A stretch of DNA of 35,664 bases from Candidatus Helarchaeota archaeon (GTDB taxonomy: Archaea > Asgardarchaeota > Lokiarchaeia > Helarchaeales > HEL-GB-A). Both the position numbers and the translations under genes were made by a program. Of this stretch, positions 16,433 to 25,600 are shown piece by piece (position 1 is the stretch's first letter; every line of letters starts with the position of its first letter). The stretch covers positions 1 to 35,664 of the forward strand of contig JABXJU010000016.1 in the NCBI GenBank assembly GCA_013375405.1, read 5' to 3'. The notes beneath the pieces are model-generated. The model did no database searches, was not told where the DNA came from, and saw only the letters and a program-made list of their open reading frames with translations.

Positions 16433-16827
16433 TGATGTCCTAAGAAAAATATTTGAGCCAGAACTTTCTTCCCCAATTCTGTGACTCGATAATAAGAAAA
16501 TTTCATCTTTCGACGCTCTTTACGATTTATTTTCTTCAGAAACCCGAGATCCGTCATTTTTTTAAGATTATAACTCAATAAGGAGCTGGATATATTTAAA
16601 TCCTGTTGAATCTCGGTGAAAGCTAAAGAATCCTTCATCGTAAATTGCGATAAAATGAGAATCTTCTTCGTATCCGAAAGGAACTTAATAAAATCTTTCC
16701 CCTTTTGATACAATTTTTTAAATTTATTTACTGAAAAATCTTTTATGAAGGTTAACCCCCTAATAATTTGGTCAACCTTCGTGATCTGAATTAGAATATT
16801 GCGTTCCCTTTTATTTTCGGGTAACAT
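16429..16827 (-). CDS. Winged-helix transcriptional regulator (ArsR/MarR-like)
   Basis: 132 residues. The DNA-binding part is at about 54-120: FTEIQQDLNISSSLLSYNLK is a helix-turn-helix ending in the recognition helix, followed by a basic wing NRKERRKMKFSYY and a closing helix TELGKKVLAQIF. The N-terminal 50 residues form a helical, probably dimerising, segment. No metal-binding Cys pair is seen, so it is unlikely to be a metal sensor. Its stop overlaps the radical-SAM start by four bases, so it most likely controls its own operon. It lies 82 bases downstream of the flavodoxin gene on the same strand. Confidence 0.82.
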   Translation of the reverse strand: MLPENKRERNILIQITKVDQIIRGLTFIKDFSVNKFKKLYQKGKDFIKFLSDTKKILILSQFTMKDSLAFTEIQQDLNISSSLLSYNLKKMTDLGFLKKINRKERRKMKFSYYRVTELGKKVLAQIFFLGHQ

Positions 16828-16883
16828 ATTTACAATGGTAGATACTAACCCCTTAAATAGTTTATCAAAATTTTGACTGAGTC

Positions 16884-16916
16884 TTAGATTACTTAAAGGT
16901 TTAGATTACTTAAAGG
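16884..16916. repeat. 17-bp tandem duplication at the flavodoxin stop codon
   Basis: TTAGATTACTTAAAGG occurs at 16884-16899 and again at 16901-16916. The second copy covers the flavodoxin stop codon (16910-16912) and its last codon; the first copy sits just downstream of the gene. It looks like a recent slippage duplication with no effect on the protein. Confidence 0.85.
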
Positions 16917-17422
16917 AAGGATTTTGCGAAATTCTTGGCATTCTCGAGATCATCGGCATTTGGATGGCCTTTCAACTTTGCCATTTGATCTTTGGCCTTT
17001 TTTCTTTCCGCTGGGGATAAACTTTGCAGTCTCTGCTGCTGTTGCTCATCCGATACATTTTTGGTCTCGCCCAAACACTCAAATTCTGCAATTATCGTGC
17101 AACCACCTTTCTCAATAATCTTTCTAATATTTCGAGGAAAGGGCTGATAAGTCTCTGGGTCTATTGTCGCATGAGTATAAAAGAGGGCGGCCTTTGGGGG
17201 GAGTTCTTCCGTAGCTTTTAGGAGTTTTTTCACCGTTTTATGAAACCGTGCAGCATAAATTCCGGAGCCTAACAGGACGAGATCGTATGAGTTCAAGGTA
17301 GAGGGATCGAGTTCTTCAATTTTTTTCAGCGTCACATCTTCTCCAGCCAATGCTTCGTTCATACCCTTCGCGATTTTTTCAGTATTTCCAGTCATAGAAT
17401 AATATGCGATTAAAATCTTCAT
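16910..17422 (-). CDS. Flavodoxin-family protein
   Basis: 170 residues. The FMN phosphate loop is at the N-terminus: ILIAYYSMTGNTEKIA, with the S-x-T-G-x-T pattern. Next come the typical strand DLVLLGSGIYAARFH and the strand/loop AALFYTHATIDP near the flavin. The C-terminal part is helical and charged, with a short Gln run (EQQQQ) and a segment resembling protoporphyrinogen oxidase/flavodoxin tails. It should carry one or two electrons as FMN. It heads a minus-strand row with a winged-helix regulator and a B12/radical-SAM enzyme. Radical SAM enzymes need a low-potential electron donor, so this flavodoxin may serve its neighbour. ATG start; the upstream region has no strong Shine-Dalgarno site. 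Confidence 0.9.
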   Translation of the reverse strand: MKILIAYYSMTGNTEKIAKGMNEALAGEDVTLKKIEELDPSTLNSYDLVLLGSGIYAARFHKTVKKLLKATEELPPKAALFYTHATIDPETYQPFPRNIRKIIEKGGCTIIAEFECLGETKNVSDEQQQQRLQSLSPAERKKAKDQMAKLKGHPNADDLENAKNFAKSFL

Positions 17423-17744
17423 ATTAACAATCCCACTTCAATTTATCAATAATTAATAACTAAAAATTAGATTCAAATATATAAAAATGGGATTCTTGAA
17501 ATAAGATTTCCTCTTAGGAAAAGAGAATTTTCCTCATCCGCAATCTCCCACTTATACTTAAAATATTTATATTTGATTTATAAAGAATCCTGAATGTCTA
17601 TAAAGGATGAGTAGAAGATAGCCTGATTCTAAGGGAATATAGCCTATATAGCCTGATTCTGCCTATAAAGCAGAATCCACCGCCATTTATGCTAATGGGG
17701 AGTTTAAATCCGAAAAACTGAAAAGTACTTCCAAACCAAGCTCT
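17423..17744. other. Intergenic region between divergent genes
   Basis: About 320 bases between the flavodoxin and the nuclease-like gene. The right third carries a 13-base direct repeat and a perfect inverted repeat (listed separately). The frame of the nuclease-like gene is open back to about 17651 but with no ATG, GTG or TTG before 17745. The left part is AT-rich without clear features. Confidence 0.4.
17618..17677. repeat. Direct and inverted repeats upstream of the nuclease-like gene
   Basis: ATAGCCTGATTCT occurs at 17618-17630 and 17648-17660, a 30-base period. The second copy runs into a perfect 8-base inverted repeat GATTCTGC / GCAGAATC (17655-17662, 17670-17677) around a 7-base loop. 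Such an arrangement fits an operator for a dimeric repressor, possibly the gene's own product, but it could also be a cruciform recognised by a nuclease. Confidence 0.55.
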
Positions 17745-19571
17745 GTGTCTCTAGTAAAAAAATTACATTTAGGTTTGCCTTCAAAAGGAGTAAGATTTGA
17801 GATGTCGTCAAAAGAAAACAAGATTACACCGCGGTATGGTATTGAAGTTCCAATAGAGGTTATTAAGAAGGGAAAGTTGAGTAATTTTTTAGTAACTAAA
17901 AAACTCTTCACAGGATTTTCTATAAAAAACCCTAGCTTAGGCCCGTATCTCGATAGACTTAGAAATAAAATAGGGATAACTCGTGCACAATTTTGTGAAA
18001 TTTTTGGAAAGGCAGCGAACAGATATAATATAATAGTTAATGGCATGGAAGGTATAAATTTAGAGATGTTTTTAGATGTACCGAAACACCCTATTGTTCA
18101 GAAGGAACTTACAGCAATTCAATTGAACAATTTAAAGGTAAAATTCGAGAACTTTCTCACAGCTCAGAATACAATTATTGTATGGAGCAAAATAAGATTA
18201 AAATTTAATCTAAATAATTTAGAGAAAATAAAGTTAAATAACCAAATTTATGTGATTCTACCAATTACCAACTGGGAAGTGAAAAAGACTCGTGATGCGG
18301 TAAAAGAATATATCATTGAGTATTATAAGAAGAATATAAGAGCTCCTGATACCGTGAAAATTCGGAAAAAATTCTCTGGATTTATTGAGAGCGAACGGTT
18401 ATCCGGAAGGACTTATAATGATTTTTTAAGAGAATGTAAAATTCCCCCTATTCGCGAGAAAATATATAATTGGGCAGATCCAAAAGATAGGAAAATTGTG
18501 GAGGATTGGGTTATAGAGTCCTATAATGAATTTGGTCAACCGCCCACAGGTGAGGAAGCTCGGGAAAAATTCAGTGGATTTGTCGGATACCTCTCTAGAC
18601 ATGGTACAACTTGGAACGATTATTTAAGGAGCCATGGATATCCCCTCCATCTTGAAATGAAATATGATTATTCCGATCCCCAAACCCAAAAAGAGATTAT
18701 CAAATGGATTGAAGACTATGTAGATTTTTATGGGAGATCTCCAACTAGCGATGAATTAAAAGAGGTGTTTGGTGGATTTATTAATTATCTATTAAGACAG
18801 GGCATGACTTGGAATGATTTTTTAAAAAAATATGGCTTTCCCATTAATTTAGAAATAAATTATGATTGGTCAGACCCTAAAAATATTGCAAAAGTAGAAA
18901 CATGGCTTAAAAACTATTTTGATAAATACGAAGAGTCCCCATCTGCACCTGAAGTTGATAATGTGTGGGGAGGATTTCGGGTTCATATCGGTAAGTTAGG
19001 GAAGACCTTGAACGATTTCTTGCAAAGTCGCGGATATCCAATTTATGATAAGGAGAAAAATCAAAAAGAAGGAGATCTTTTTGATAACCTAGGAAAATTT
19101 AGCTTGAATTTGATAAATAAAAATTGCTTAATTAATTACAGAGTACACCACCCCACTCTCGAAAGCACAGAAAGTTATTTAATTCCAGATGGTATTGTTC
19201 ATAATCTTGCTGAAAAACCGATTAAGTTAAAAGGAAAATCCATTTTCTTGAAGAGGGGGCAGAAGTTAGACGAGATAATTGAATTCAAAAGGTCTTATGG
19301 GGGTATTAAACCTAAAGATTGGGCGAAATACCCGAAAATTGCTAAAAAGATAAAATTTTATCTTCTTAAAGGAGGAGTGAATATACCTCCCGTTGAAATT
19401 CATGGTTGCAAAATCTCATTTCATTCAAAAAAAGAGCTGATCACCGAATTAAAGATGAGGGCGAATCCATCGAATAGAAGTAAGATAAATAAGACTATTC
19501 AGAAAATTTTCTCCCTTGATAAAGGCATCACTGACCTTGATGATGAGCAATTATCACTTGATGCATTTTGA
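17745..19571 (+). CDS. Putative nuclease with four homing-endonuclease-type repeats and PD-(D/E)XK-like C-terminus
   Basis: 608 residues from GTG at 17745. ATG at 17802 (residue 20) has AAAAGGAG 11 bases upstream and is the better start. The N-terminal about 170 residues include a possible helix-turn-helix (LRNKIGITRAQFCEIFG). Residues about 178-440 are four tandem units of about 66 residues with the pattern W-x(5)-Y-x(2)-YG-x-x-PT, GGF, L-x-x-G-x-TWNDFL-x-x-GYP. This matches the style of the short repeats found with HNH/homing endonucleases, which bind DNA. The C-terminal about 165 residues hold IPDGIV (D482) and, 31 residues later, EIIEFKRSY (E513, K515), the D-x(n)-ExK layout of PD-(D/E)XK nucleases. 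A sequence-specific DNA nuclease is the best guess. No methyltransferase partner is adjacent, so it is not an evident restriction system. Confidence 0.72.
   Translation: MSLVKKLHLGLPSKGVRFEMSSKENKITPRYGIEVPIEVIKKGKLSNFLVTKKLFTGFSIKNPSLGPYLDRLRNKIGITRAQFCEIFGKAANRYNIIVNGMEGINLEMFLDVPKHPIVQKELTAIQLNNLKVKFENFLTAQNTIIVWSKIRLKFNLNNLEKIKLNNQIYVILPITNWEVKKTRDAVKEYIIEYYKKNIRAPDTVKIRKKFSGFIESERLSGRTYNDFLRECKIPPIREKIYNWADPKDRKIVEDWVIESYNEFGQPPTGEEAREKFSGFVGYLSRHGTTWNDYLRSHGYPLHLEMKYDYSDPQTQKEIIKWIEDYVDFYGRSPTSDELKEVFGGFINYLLRQGMTWNDFLKKYGFPINLEINYDWSDPKNIAKVETWLKNYFDKYEESPSAPEVDNVWGGFRVHIGKLGKTLNDFLQSRGYPIYDKEKNQKEGDLFDNLGKFSLNLINKNCLINYRVHHPTLESTESYLIPDGIVHNLAEKPIKLKGKSIFLKRGQKLDEIIEFKRSYGGIKPKDWAKYPKIAKKIKFYLLKGGVNIPPVEIHGCKISFHSKKELITELKMRANPSNRSKINKTIQKIFSLDKGITDLDDEQLSLDAF
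17783..17790 (+). promoter_or_regulatory. Shine-Dalgarno site favouring the internal ATG
   Basis: AAAAGGAG lies 11 bases before ATG 17802, inside the longest frame of the nuclease-like gene. It suggests that translation starts at 17802 and that residues 1-19 of the longest frame are not made. Confidence 0.5.
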
Positions 19572-19635
19572 GAATCATTTTTTGCATGAAAAAAATCTTT
19601 AATGGTAAAGATATAGATTGAAAATTGAATAGAAG

Positions 19636-22600
19636 ATGGTTTTATCAAAAGGAAAGAAAATCTTATTTCTTGGGTTATTTAGTTTTTTTGTAATCGGAGT
19701 GGGGATTACACCTCTCTGGTTGCCCCCCTACATTTTTGACTATAGTCATATCAATTGGAATGGGGCAGATCTTGCGCATGATGTGATGGGGGATCATACC
19801 TATTTCAATAATTTTCAAAATTTTACCACCCCGACCGATTTAGACGCGTACGATATACGTGCCCTGCCTTACGAACAACAACTCGTACTAACTACCCTTC
19901 AAGGACTCGTAAATAAAAATAACACCTCACTTTATTTCATCTACCGCGATTCTGATGCTTTTTGGCTTGCACGATTACGGGAGTATTATGGTGTTAATTA
20001 TACGATTACGAGCTCCTTCACCTACTGGGATATCGTAATAAAATATAACACCTCAATTAAGGGGGTGATTATTTATGATGAAAACTTGTTGGATACCGTA
20101 AATGTCGCCACTTTCTTAGCGGGTGTAAATGAAAGTGTGGTTATTCACCCAACCATGCTGAGTAATTTTACATCCACCCTAGGAGTCAGCCCGATCTACG
20201 ATTTTCGGGGGAATTTTAACTCTCGAGTCGCCCTCTATTCATGGGCCTTTGAAACCCTTTGGCCACTCGCCAATCACAAGATGATTGCTTCGCGTCCCTA
20301 TGACAAAGTGTATTTCCGCGATTATATTGTAGCTTGTAAGATTTTCACGTTTTGGCTTGAAGTCGGGCCGTTCGGAGCACTTGAGGAGGTACAACTATTC
20401 CGCCGGATCATTGCAGAAACTCCCGCTAACATTCCGGTGTGGGGATGGTTCACAGATCCAGGTGGTGCTGTAGGCGAGTATGAAGCGGTAAAAGCTATCT
20501 CACACTCTGGTAAATATTCTTTCTGTGCTGCTATCCCAGACTTAACCGTCTTAAGTGCATTCAAAGATCCGCTCCTTAATCAAAAGACAGTTCTCTTTAA
20601 TGTTACTGACTATCCCCTTGAGAATAAGATTTATTTGGCTTGTACCGTTTCCGACGGGGATAATGTTGATTATGTTACAAATTACTTACTGAATAACATC
20701 TGGCAGAGCCCTGATCGGGGCGCTGTTCCTCTCGGTTTAACACTGGAGCCATTAATGGCACGTATTTGCCCTGTCGGGTTAAGATTTTATTATGAAAATG
20801 CCACAAACAATGAATATTTTCTAGCGGGCCCCTCCGGCGCAGGATACACATATCCTGATATGAATCCCTCTTTTCGAAAATATTTAAACACAACTAAATA
20901 TGCCATGGATCAGTCTGACATGGAACAAGTCTGGCTCCTGAATGGTTATGAGGGTTATATGCCGATTTATTCTTCCGAGGTTTTAAATGCTTATACATCC
21001 TCGAATTGCAATTTTACTGGAATCTATTTAGATTATCACGATTTTCAAGCAGAACCAAACTTTTTATTGAATGGGGTCCCCGTATTTCACTCTATGTGGG
21101 TGGAACGAGAAAATGAGATCATAGGGAAATTAAATTCCATTTCTAATAACAAACCAAATTGCCCCGTCTTCGTATTTATTGGTTATAATTCATGGAATTT
21201 CGACTTTTCGAGCCTGAAAGCTGTATTCGACGCCTTACCGAACGATACTTTCACCTTCTTACGCCCTGATCAATTTTCAGAACTCTTTAAGCGCTATCAA
21301 GAAGAGTTTCGTGCGGAAACGTGGATGAATGAAACCGTCGGGTTAATTATTGTCATTATTTGCTTTGTTATAATTACAGTTGTACTGGCTGCATTCTGGC
21401 TTTTTCTTAAAAATAGACCGGAAAAGGAACAAAATCCTTCTGAAACTCTTTTCTTTCGAACTATTCTGAAATTCTTCTATGTTGTATTAGATGTCACATT
21501 GCTATTAGTGGTGAATTTTTGTTTTTATTCAACCATTTTGAGCGTAATTTATCTGCTTTATTTAATTATTTCATTATTTTTTGGGATTCAATTAAGATCG
21601 CTCATAGAAAAGAAAATTGGCGTCCGAGAAACGATATATCTTGCCATAGGGCTTGCGTCTTGTGGATTTTTACTGTTCGCGCTTTCACCGCAATTTATCA
21701 TCATTCTCGGCTTTCCCCTTGGCATTCTACTCTCCCGTCAAGTGCAATCCAATCATTTATTATTTGATTCTTCACCTCTAGGAAAAAGATCCTTTTTATA
21801 TTCATTTCTGATTGCTGCTGTTGTAATTCTCCTTGTTCCTTTTCAATACTATCCCCAATTAGTCTGGATCATTTCCATTCTGTTTATAATCATTTCAATT
21901 ATGATTTTAATCAGTTTCAAGGATTCTCATCTTCGCTTTTTTGAAAATTTTTCCTCCGATATTCGCCATTGGTATCTAAAAGGCGTGTTGTTTGGATTCC
22001 TCCTTATCCTATTATTGAATCCTTTTTTCGCACCCGAGCGGTTTTTTTTCCACATCTTCTGGGGATTAGAAAGTTTTCCAACCAAACTCACTATTGCTTT
22101 TGCCGTCGCAGCGTTGTATCTTTCAGTTATTCTTTGTTTCGAATTGCTTCGGTGGAAAGATATTTCTCTATCTAAAACGAAAGCAATAATCTTGATGAGT
22201 GCTGGGTTATTGTGTTATTTAATTATGCCCCTTCTTCTCCAAAGCGTTTTCTGCTTCATCTTTTCTATTTTCCTTTATATCCTTGGTGTTATTGCTATCG
22301 CAGATACCTTCATTTTATCTTCATTACCCCTTCCTAAATTACATGTGCCAACCATTAACACTCCCTTGAAAGCTAAAGATCCCCGCCACTTTCTATCACA
22401 AACGTTCTTCTGGTTCATAATAGGACTGTTTCTAATTTTTATTCCCCCAACAGTTATTGTGGTTGACTCCCAAGAAGCTTTCTCCTTCTTAGGCCTTACC
22501 GGCATTGATCAATTAAGTTGGTCATCCACCCTTTGGGCGCTATTCTATATCCCACCCACGTATATGTTCTTAGTCGCGCCAATTACCATTTTTGTGTTAA

Positions 22601-22644
22601 TATTTGGGGTAATAAAAACTATATCAAATCTTCTTTATGTTTAA
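19636..22644 (+). CDS. GxGYxYP-domain surface protein fused to a polytopic membrane domain
   Basis: 1002 residues. An N-terminal hydrophobic helix (about 9-27) acts as signal anchor. The next about 540 residues are exported and rich in Asn-x-Ser/Thr sites. They match the GxGYxYP family of putative glycoside hydrolases: the naming motif appears as GAGYTYPDMNP near residue 400, and SDGDNVDYV near 340 is the conserved acidic strand. The remaining about 435 residues form roughly 13 membrane helices starting at VGLIIVIICFVII (about 565), without an obvious transporter signature, although pieces such as PLGILLSRQ recall MFS-like halves. The usual family members are soluble or lipoprotein-type, so this fusion is unusual. 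It may bind or cut a surface glycan and pass a product or signal to the membrane part. It converges with the giant surface gene, ten bases away. Confidence 0.83.
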   Translation: MVLSKGKKILFLGLFSFFVIGVGITPLWLPPYIFDYSHINWNGADLAHDVMGDHTYFNNFQNFTTPTDLDAYDIRALPYEQQLVLTTLQGLVNKNNTSLYFIYRDSDAFWLARLREYYGVNYTITSSFTYWDIVIKYNTSIKGVIIYDENLLDTVNVATFLAGVNESVVIHPTMLSNFTSTLGVSPIYDFRGNFNSRVALYSWAFETLWPLANHKMIASRPYDKVYFRDYIVACKIFTFWLEVGPFGALEEVQLFRRIIAETPANIPVWGWFTDPGGAVGEYEAVKAISHSGKYSFCAAIPDLTVLSAFKDPLLNQKTVLFNVTDYPLENKIYLACTVSDGDNVDYVTNYLLNNIWQSPDRGAVPLGLTLEPLMARICPVGLRFYYENATNNEYFLAGPSGAGYTYPDMNPSFRKYLNTTKYAMDQSDMEQVWLLNGYEGYMPIYSSEVLNAYTSSNCNFTGIYLDYHDFQAEPNFLLNGVPVFHSMWVERENEIIGKLNSISNNKPNCPVFVFIGYNSWNFDFSSLKAVFDALPNDTFTFLRPDQFSELFKRYQEEFRAETWMNETVGLIIVIICFVIITVVLAAFWLFLKNRPEKEQNPSETLFFRTILKFFYVVLDVTLLLVVNFCFYSTILSVIYLLYLIISLFFGIQLRSLIEKKIGVRETIYLAIGLASCGFLLFALSPQFIIILGFPLGILLSRQVQSNHLLFDSSPLGKRSFLYSFLIAAVVILLVPFQYYPQLVWIISILFIIISIMILISFKDSHLRFFENFSSDIRHWYLKGVLFGFLLILLLNPFFAPERFFFHIFWGLESFPTKLTIAFAVAALYLSVILCFELLRWKDISLSKTKAIILMSAGLLCYLIMPLLLQSVFCFIFSIFLYILGVIAIADTFILSSLPLPKLHVPTINTPLKAKDPRHFLSQTFFWFIIGLFLIFIPPTVIVVDSQEAFSFLGLTGIDQLSWSSTLWALFYIPPTYMFLVAPITIFVLIFGVIKTISNLLYV

Positions 22645-22654
22645 TTCTGCTCTT

Positions 22655-25600
22655 TTAAAAAGAAATCCTGAAGGTCCCTTTGATCTTGCCCCCAAATCCT
22701 ATTTTTTGGTAAGAACCCGAGATTGCTTTTTTTTGTTTTTCCTTTTCTAATAAGAATATTATAGTAACAGCACCAAATACCGCGAAGAGGGTTAGTAATA
22801 AAATGCCGATGAAATTCCCGGCGATACCACCTCCATTTCCACCAGTAAATTTGACGTCGTTTGCATTATTATTAATTAACAAGTCAATATCAGTTAATAT
22901 TTGATTGCAAGTTACTCGAAATTCCTCTTGCAAATCAATACAAACGACCCACGGATTATTAAAGACTCCATTTCCCCAAGGTTCCTCGTTTTCATCTGTT
23001 TTCAATCCGGTTAATTTGGGTTTAATGTCATGGAGTAGTTTATCATACGCCTCTTCAAAGGCATCGGTGGATATCAGGTCCTTTAATTCATTTAGCTTAT
23101 TATTCATCGCTGATTTTCTATTCCTCGCAGGTTTCGCCCAACACTCATCTGGAGAATTTTGAATTTCCTCCTTCAAGTGATCTATCTCCAAAAGAACGAA
23201 CTGCTTAATGTTCTCAGATGTTATTTCAAAAATTCCCTCAATTGAACTCGATAAGGAATCACCAGGTCTATCGTTATCCGCATCCCATACTGTTATGATG
23301 ATTGAATGCTCTCCCTGCTCCAGAATCCAATCATTTTGAAAGATAAAAGTATATGTATTCTCATATTGAGATTGAGAGAGGAGTTCAATTGGAACCCCAT
23401 CTACCGTTATATCGAAAGAGGCAATACCTGAGGAATCAATCGCAAATAGTGACACTGTAACGGTTTCCAGATCATATTCAATAACTACATCTGACACCAC
23501 TGGGGGAACTACATCATCATCCAGGATTATTTGGGGTAGACCAGCTGTAGAAGTCAAACTATCCAATAAAAGCGTCCGATCATCATCATTATCTTGTGCC
23601 ATTATCGATATGAAATAGAGGCCTATCTGATTAGGAATCGCCCAACTACCAACGGCATGAGGATCTTCCACCTTGATGATATCAGGTAAACCCCCAGAAG
23701 AAGAAAAATATAGCACCGCTATTGCAATGTCGCTAAGTCCAGTATCGCCATCACCACCTATTCCATCATCTTCATCGAAAATTTCCCAGTAAAATGCCCC
23801 TGGAACTCCATCAGTACTCTCTCCTATATAACTGATTGAAATAGTTGGTGGAGTTGTATCATCATCTATTATTGTCTGGCTTAAAGAACTTTCATTGCTC
23901 AGACTATCTGATGCAAGCGACCGATCATCATCATTATCTCGGGCAAATATCGTAATTTCATATGTGCCTAAATTATTAGGAATGGCCCAACTATCAACTG
24001 GTTGAGGATTCACTACTTCAATAAATTGAGTGGGCCCCTCATCAGGGGTAAATTCTACAGTCACTACAATTTCACTGAGACCAATATCACCATCGCCCCC
24101 TATTCCGTCATCTTCATCGAAAATTTCCCAGTAAAATGCTCCTGGAACTCCATCATTACCCTCTCCTATATAACTGACTGAAATAGTTGGTGGAGTCGTA
24201 TCATCATCAATAATATCAATAGTTGCGCTAATTATATCTGAATTGTATTCCGAACTTGCATAGACTGTAAATGTCTCCGTTCCCAATCCCGTAGGTATCA
24301 AGGTTAGACTAAAAGAATCTGCTTCTCCTGGACTCAATGGGATATTATCTTTCTCCAACTCCTCTGCGGTAATTGTTACATCATCGTAACTAATATCAAA
24401 TGTCTGTAATACATTCCCTAAGTTAATTAAGTCAAAAGTATAAGCGCCCGTTTCACCATCAAAAATTGAAATATCCGGATCAACACAGTTAAATTCAAAA
24501 TCATAAAACTCCGCCATCGTAAAAGTGTTATTAAATTCAAATTGAATGTGTGTTAATAGGTCCTCTACTATTCCTTCAAAATAAGATTCGCCTGGCATGA
24601 CTGAATAGTGTCTGGGTATTTGCAGCTCAATTACGTCAATTGATTCTGTTGGCATTATTATTGGGGCTTGAATAATGAAATACTGAAGTAAAGATTCTGG
24701 AATTGATTCTTCGATAGCGATGCTACAACCTTCAGGTACATTTCCATAGTTTTCTAACGTTATTATAGGATAACTCTCTCCAGGTTCGATAACTGCAGGA
24801 ATTTCATGTTCAATAGCCTTCAAATCACTGTAGGGCGGGAGCCGAACCGCGGGATCTCCTTCAAAAATCACCTCTCCCTCATAAATTATTCTTATATGAA
24901 AATCATAAAGCCCTGCTAATAAACTAAGGTCCGTTTGCGTAATTGTTAAGTTAAATCCTTGGGATAAATATCCCTCCTCTTGATCAATTGTGATACTAAA
25001 TCCACTTGGTTCATCTATTTCTAATTTCACAAAAGGATCGTCAGGCCCTTCAAGATTAAATTGTAAACTCTTGTTTAAGGTCTTCGTTATCGGATCAATT
25101 GCACTAATATTAATCTGATTTAATTCAATATTCGTTGCTAAGGGTAGATCTTGTACTATTCGCAAGGCCTCTCTTAATATCTCGAATGTTTCATTCACTT
25201 TATTGGTCCAATTCTTTGAAATCAGCAGATTTCCCCCACTTTGGGCGAATGCCCCCAAATGTTCCTCTATTTCACCACCTGAATTCAGGGGCGTTCTAGC
25301 AATCATATTGGGATAGTAATTTAAAATCAAATGCACAAATTCTTTCTTGTGATAATAACTTCTATAGGGGAAATACCCGGGACTCCAAGAATAATCAACC
25401 GAATCCAGCCAGAAATATGCGTCAACAGCTGTGGTGGCCATACCTGTCGTAAAATGTAACTCAGATATTGAAGTGGCGCCTTTCTTAAAGTTGTATTCTC
25501 CCTTGTAAGTCTGATTGCTCCAAACCTTAAACTTATTAACTCCACAATCGAACTCGATTCTTAAATGATGCCATTCATTCGGTTGAAAATCAGTATCAAT

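Noticed and set aside
17745..19571. Classical restriction-modification system
   Set aside because: No DNA methyltransferase or specificity gene is adjacent; the methyltransferase at 8111-8782 is a small-molecule-type enzyme 9 kb away.
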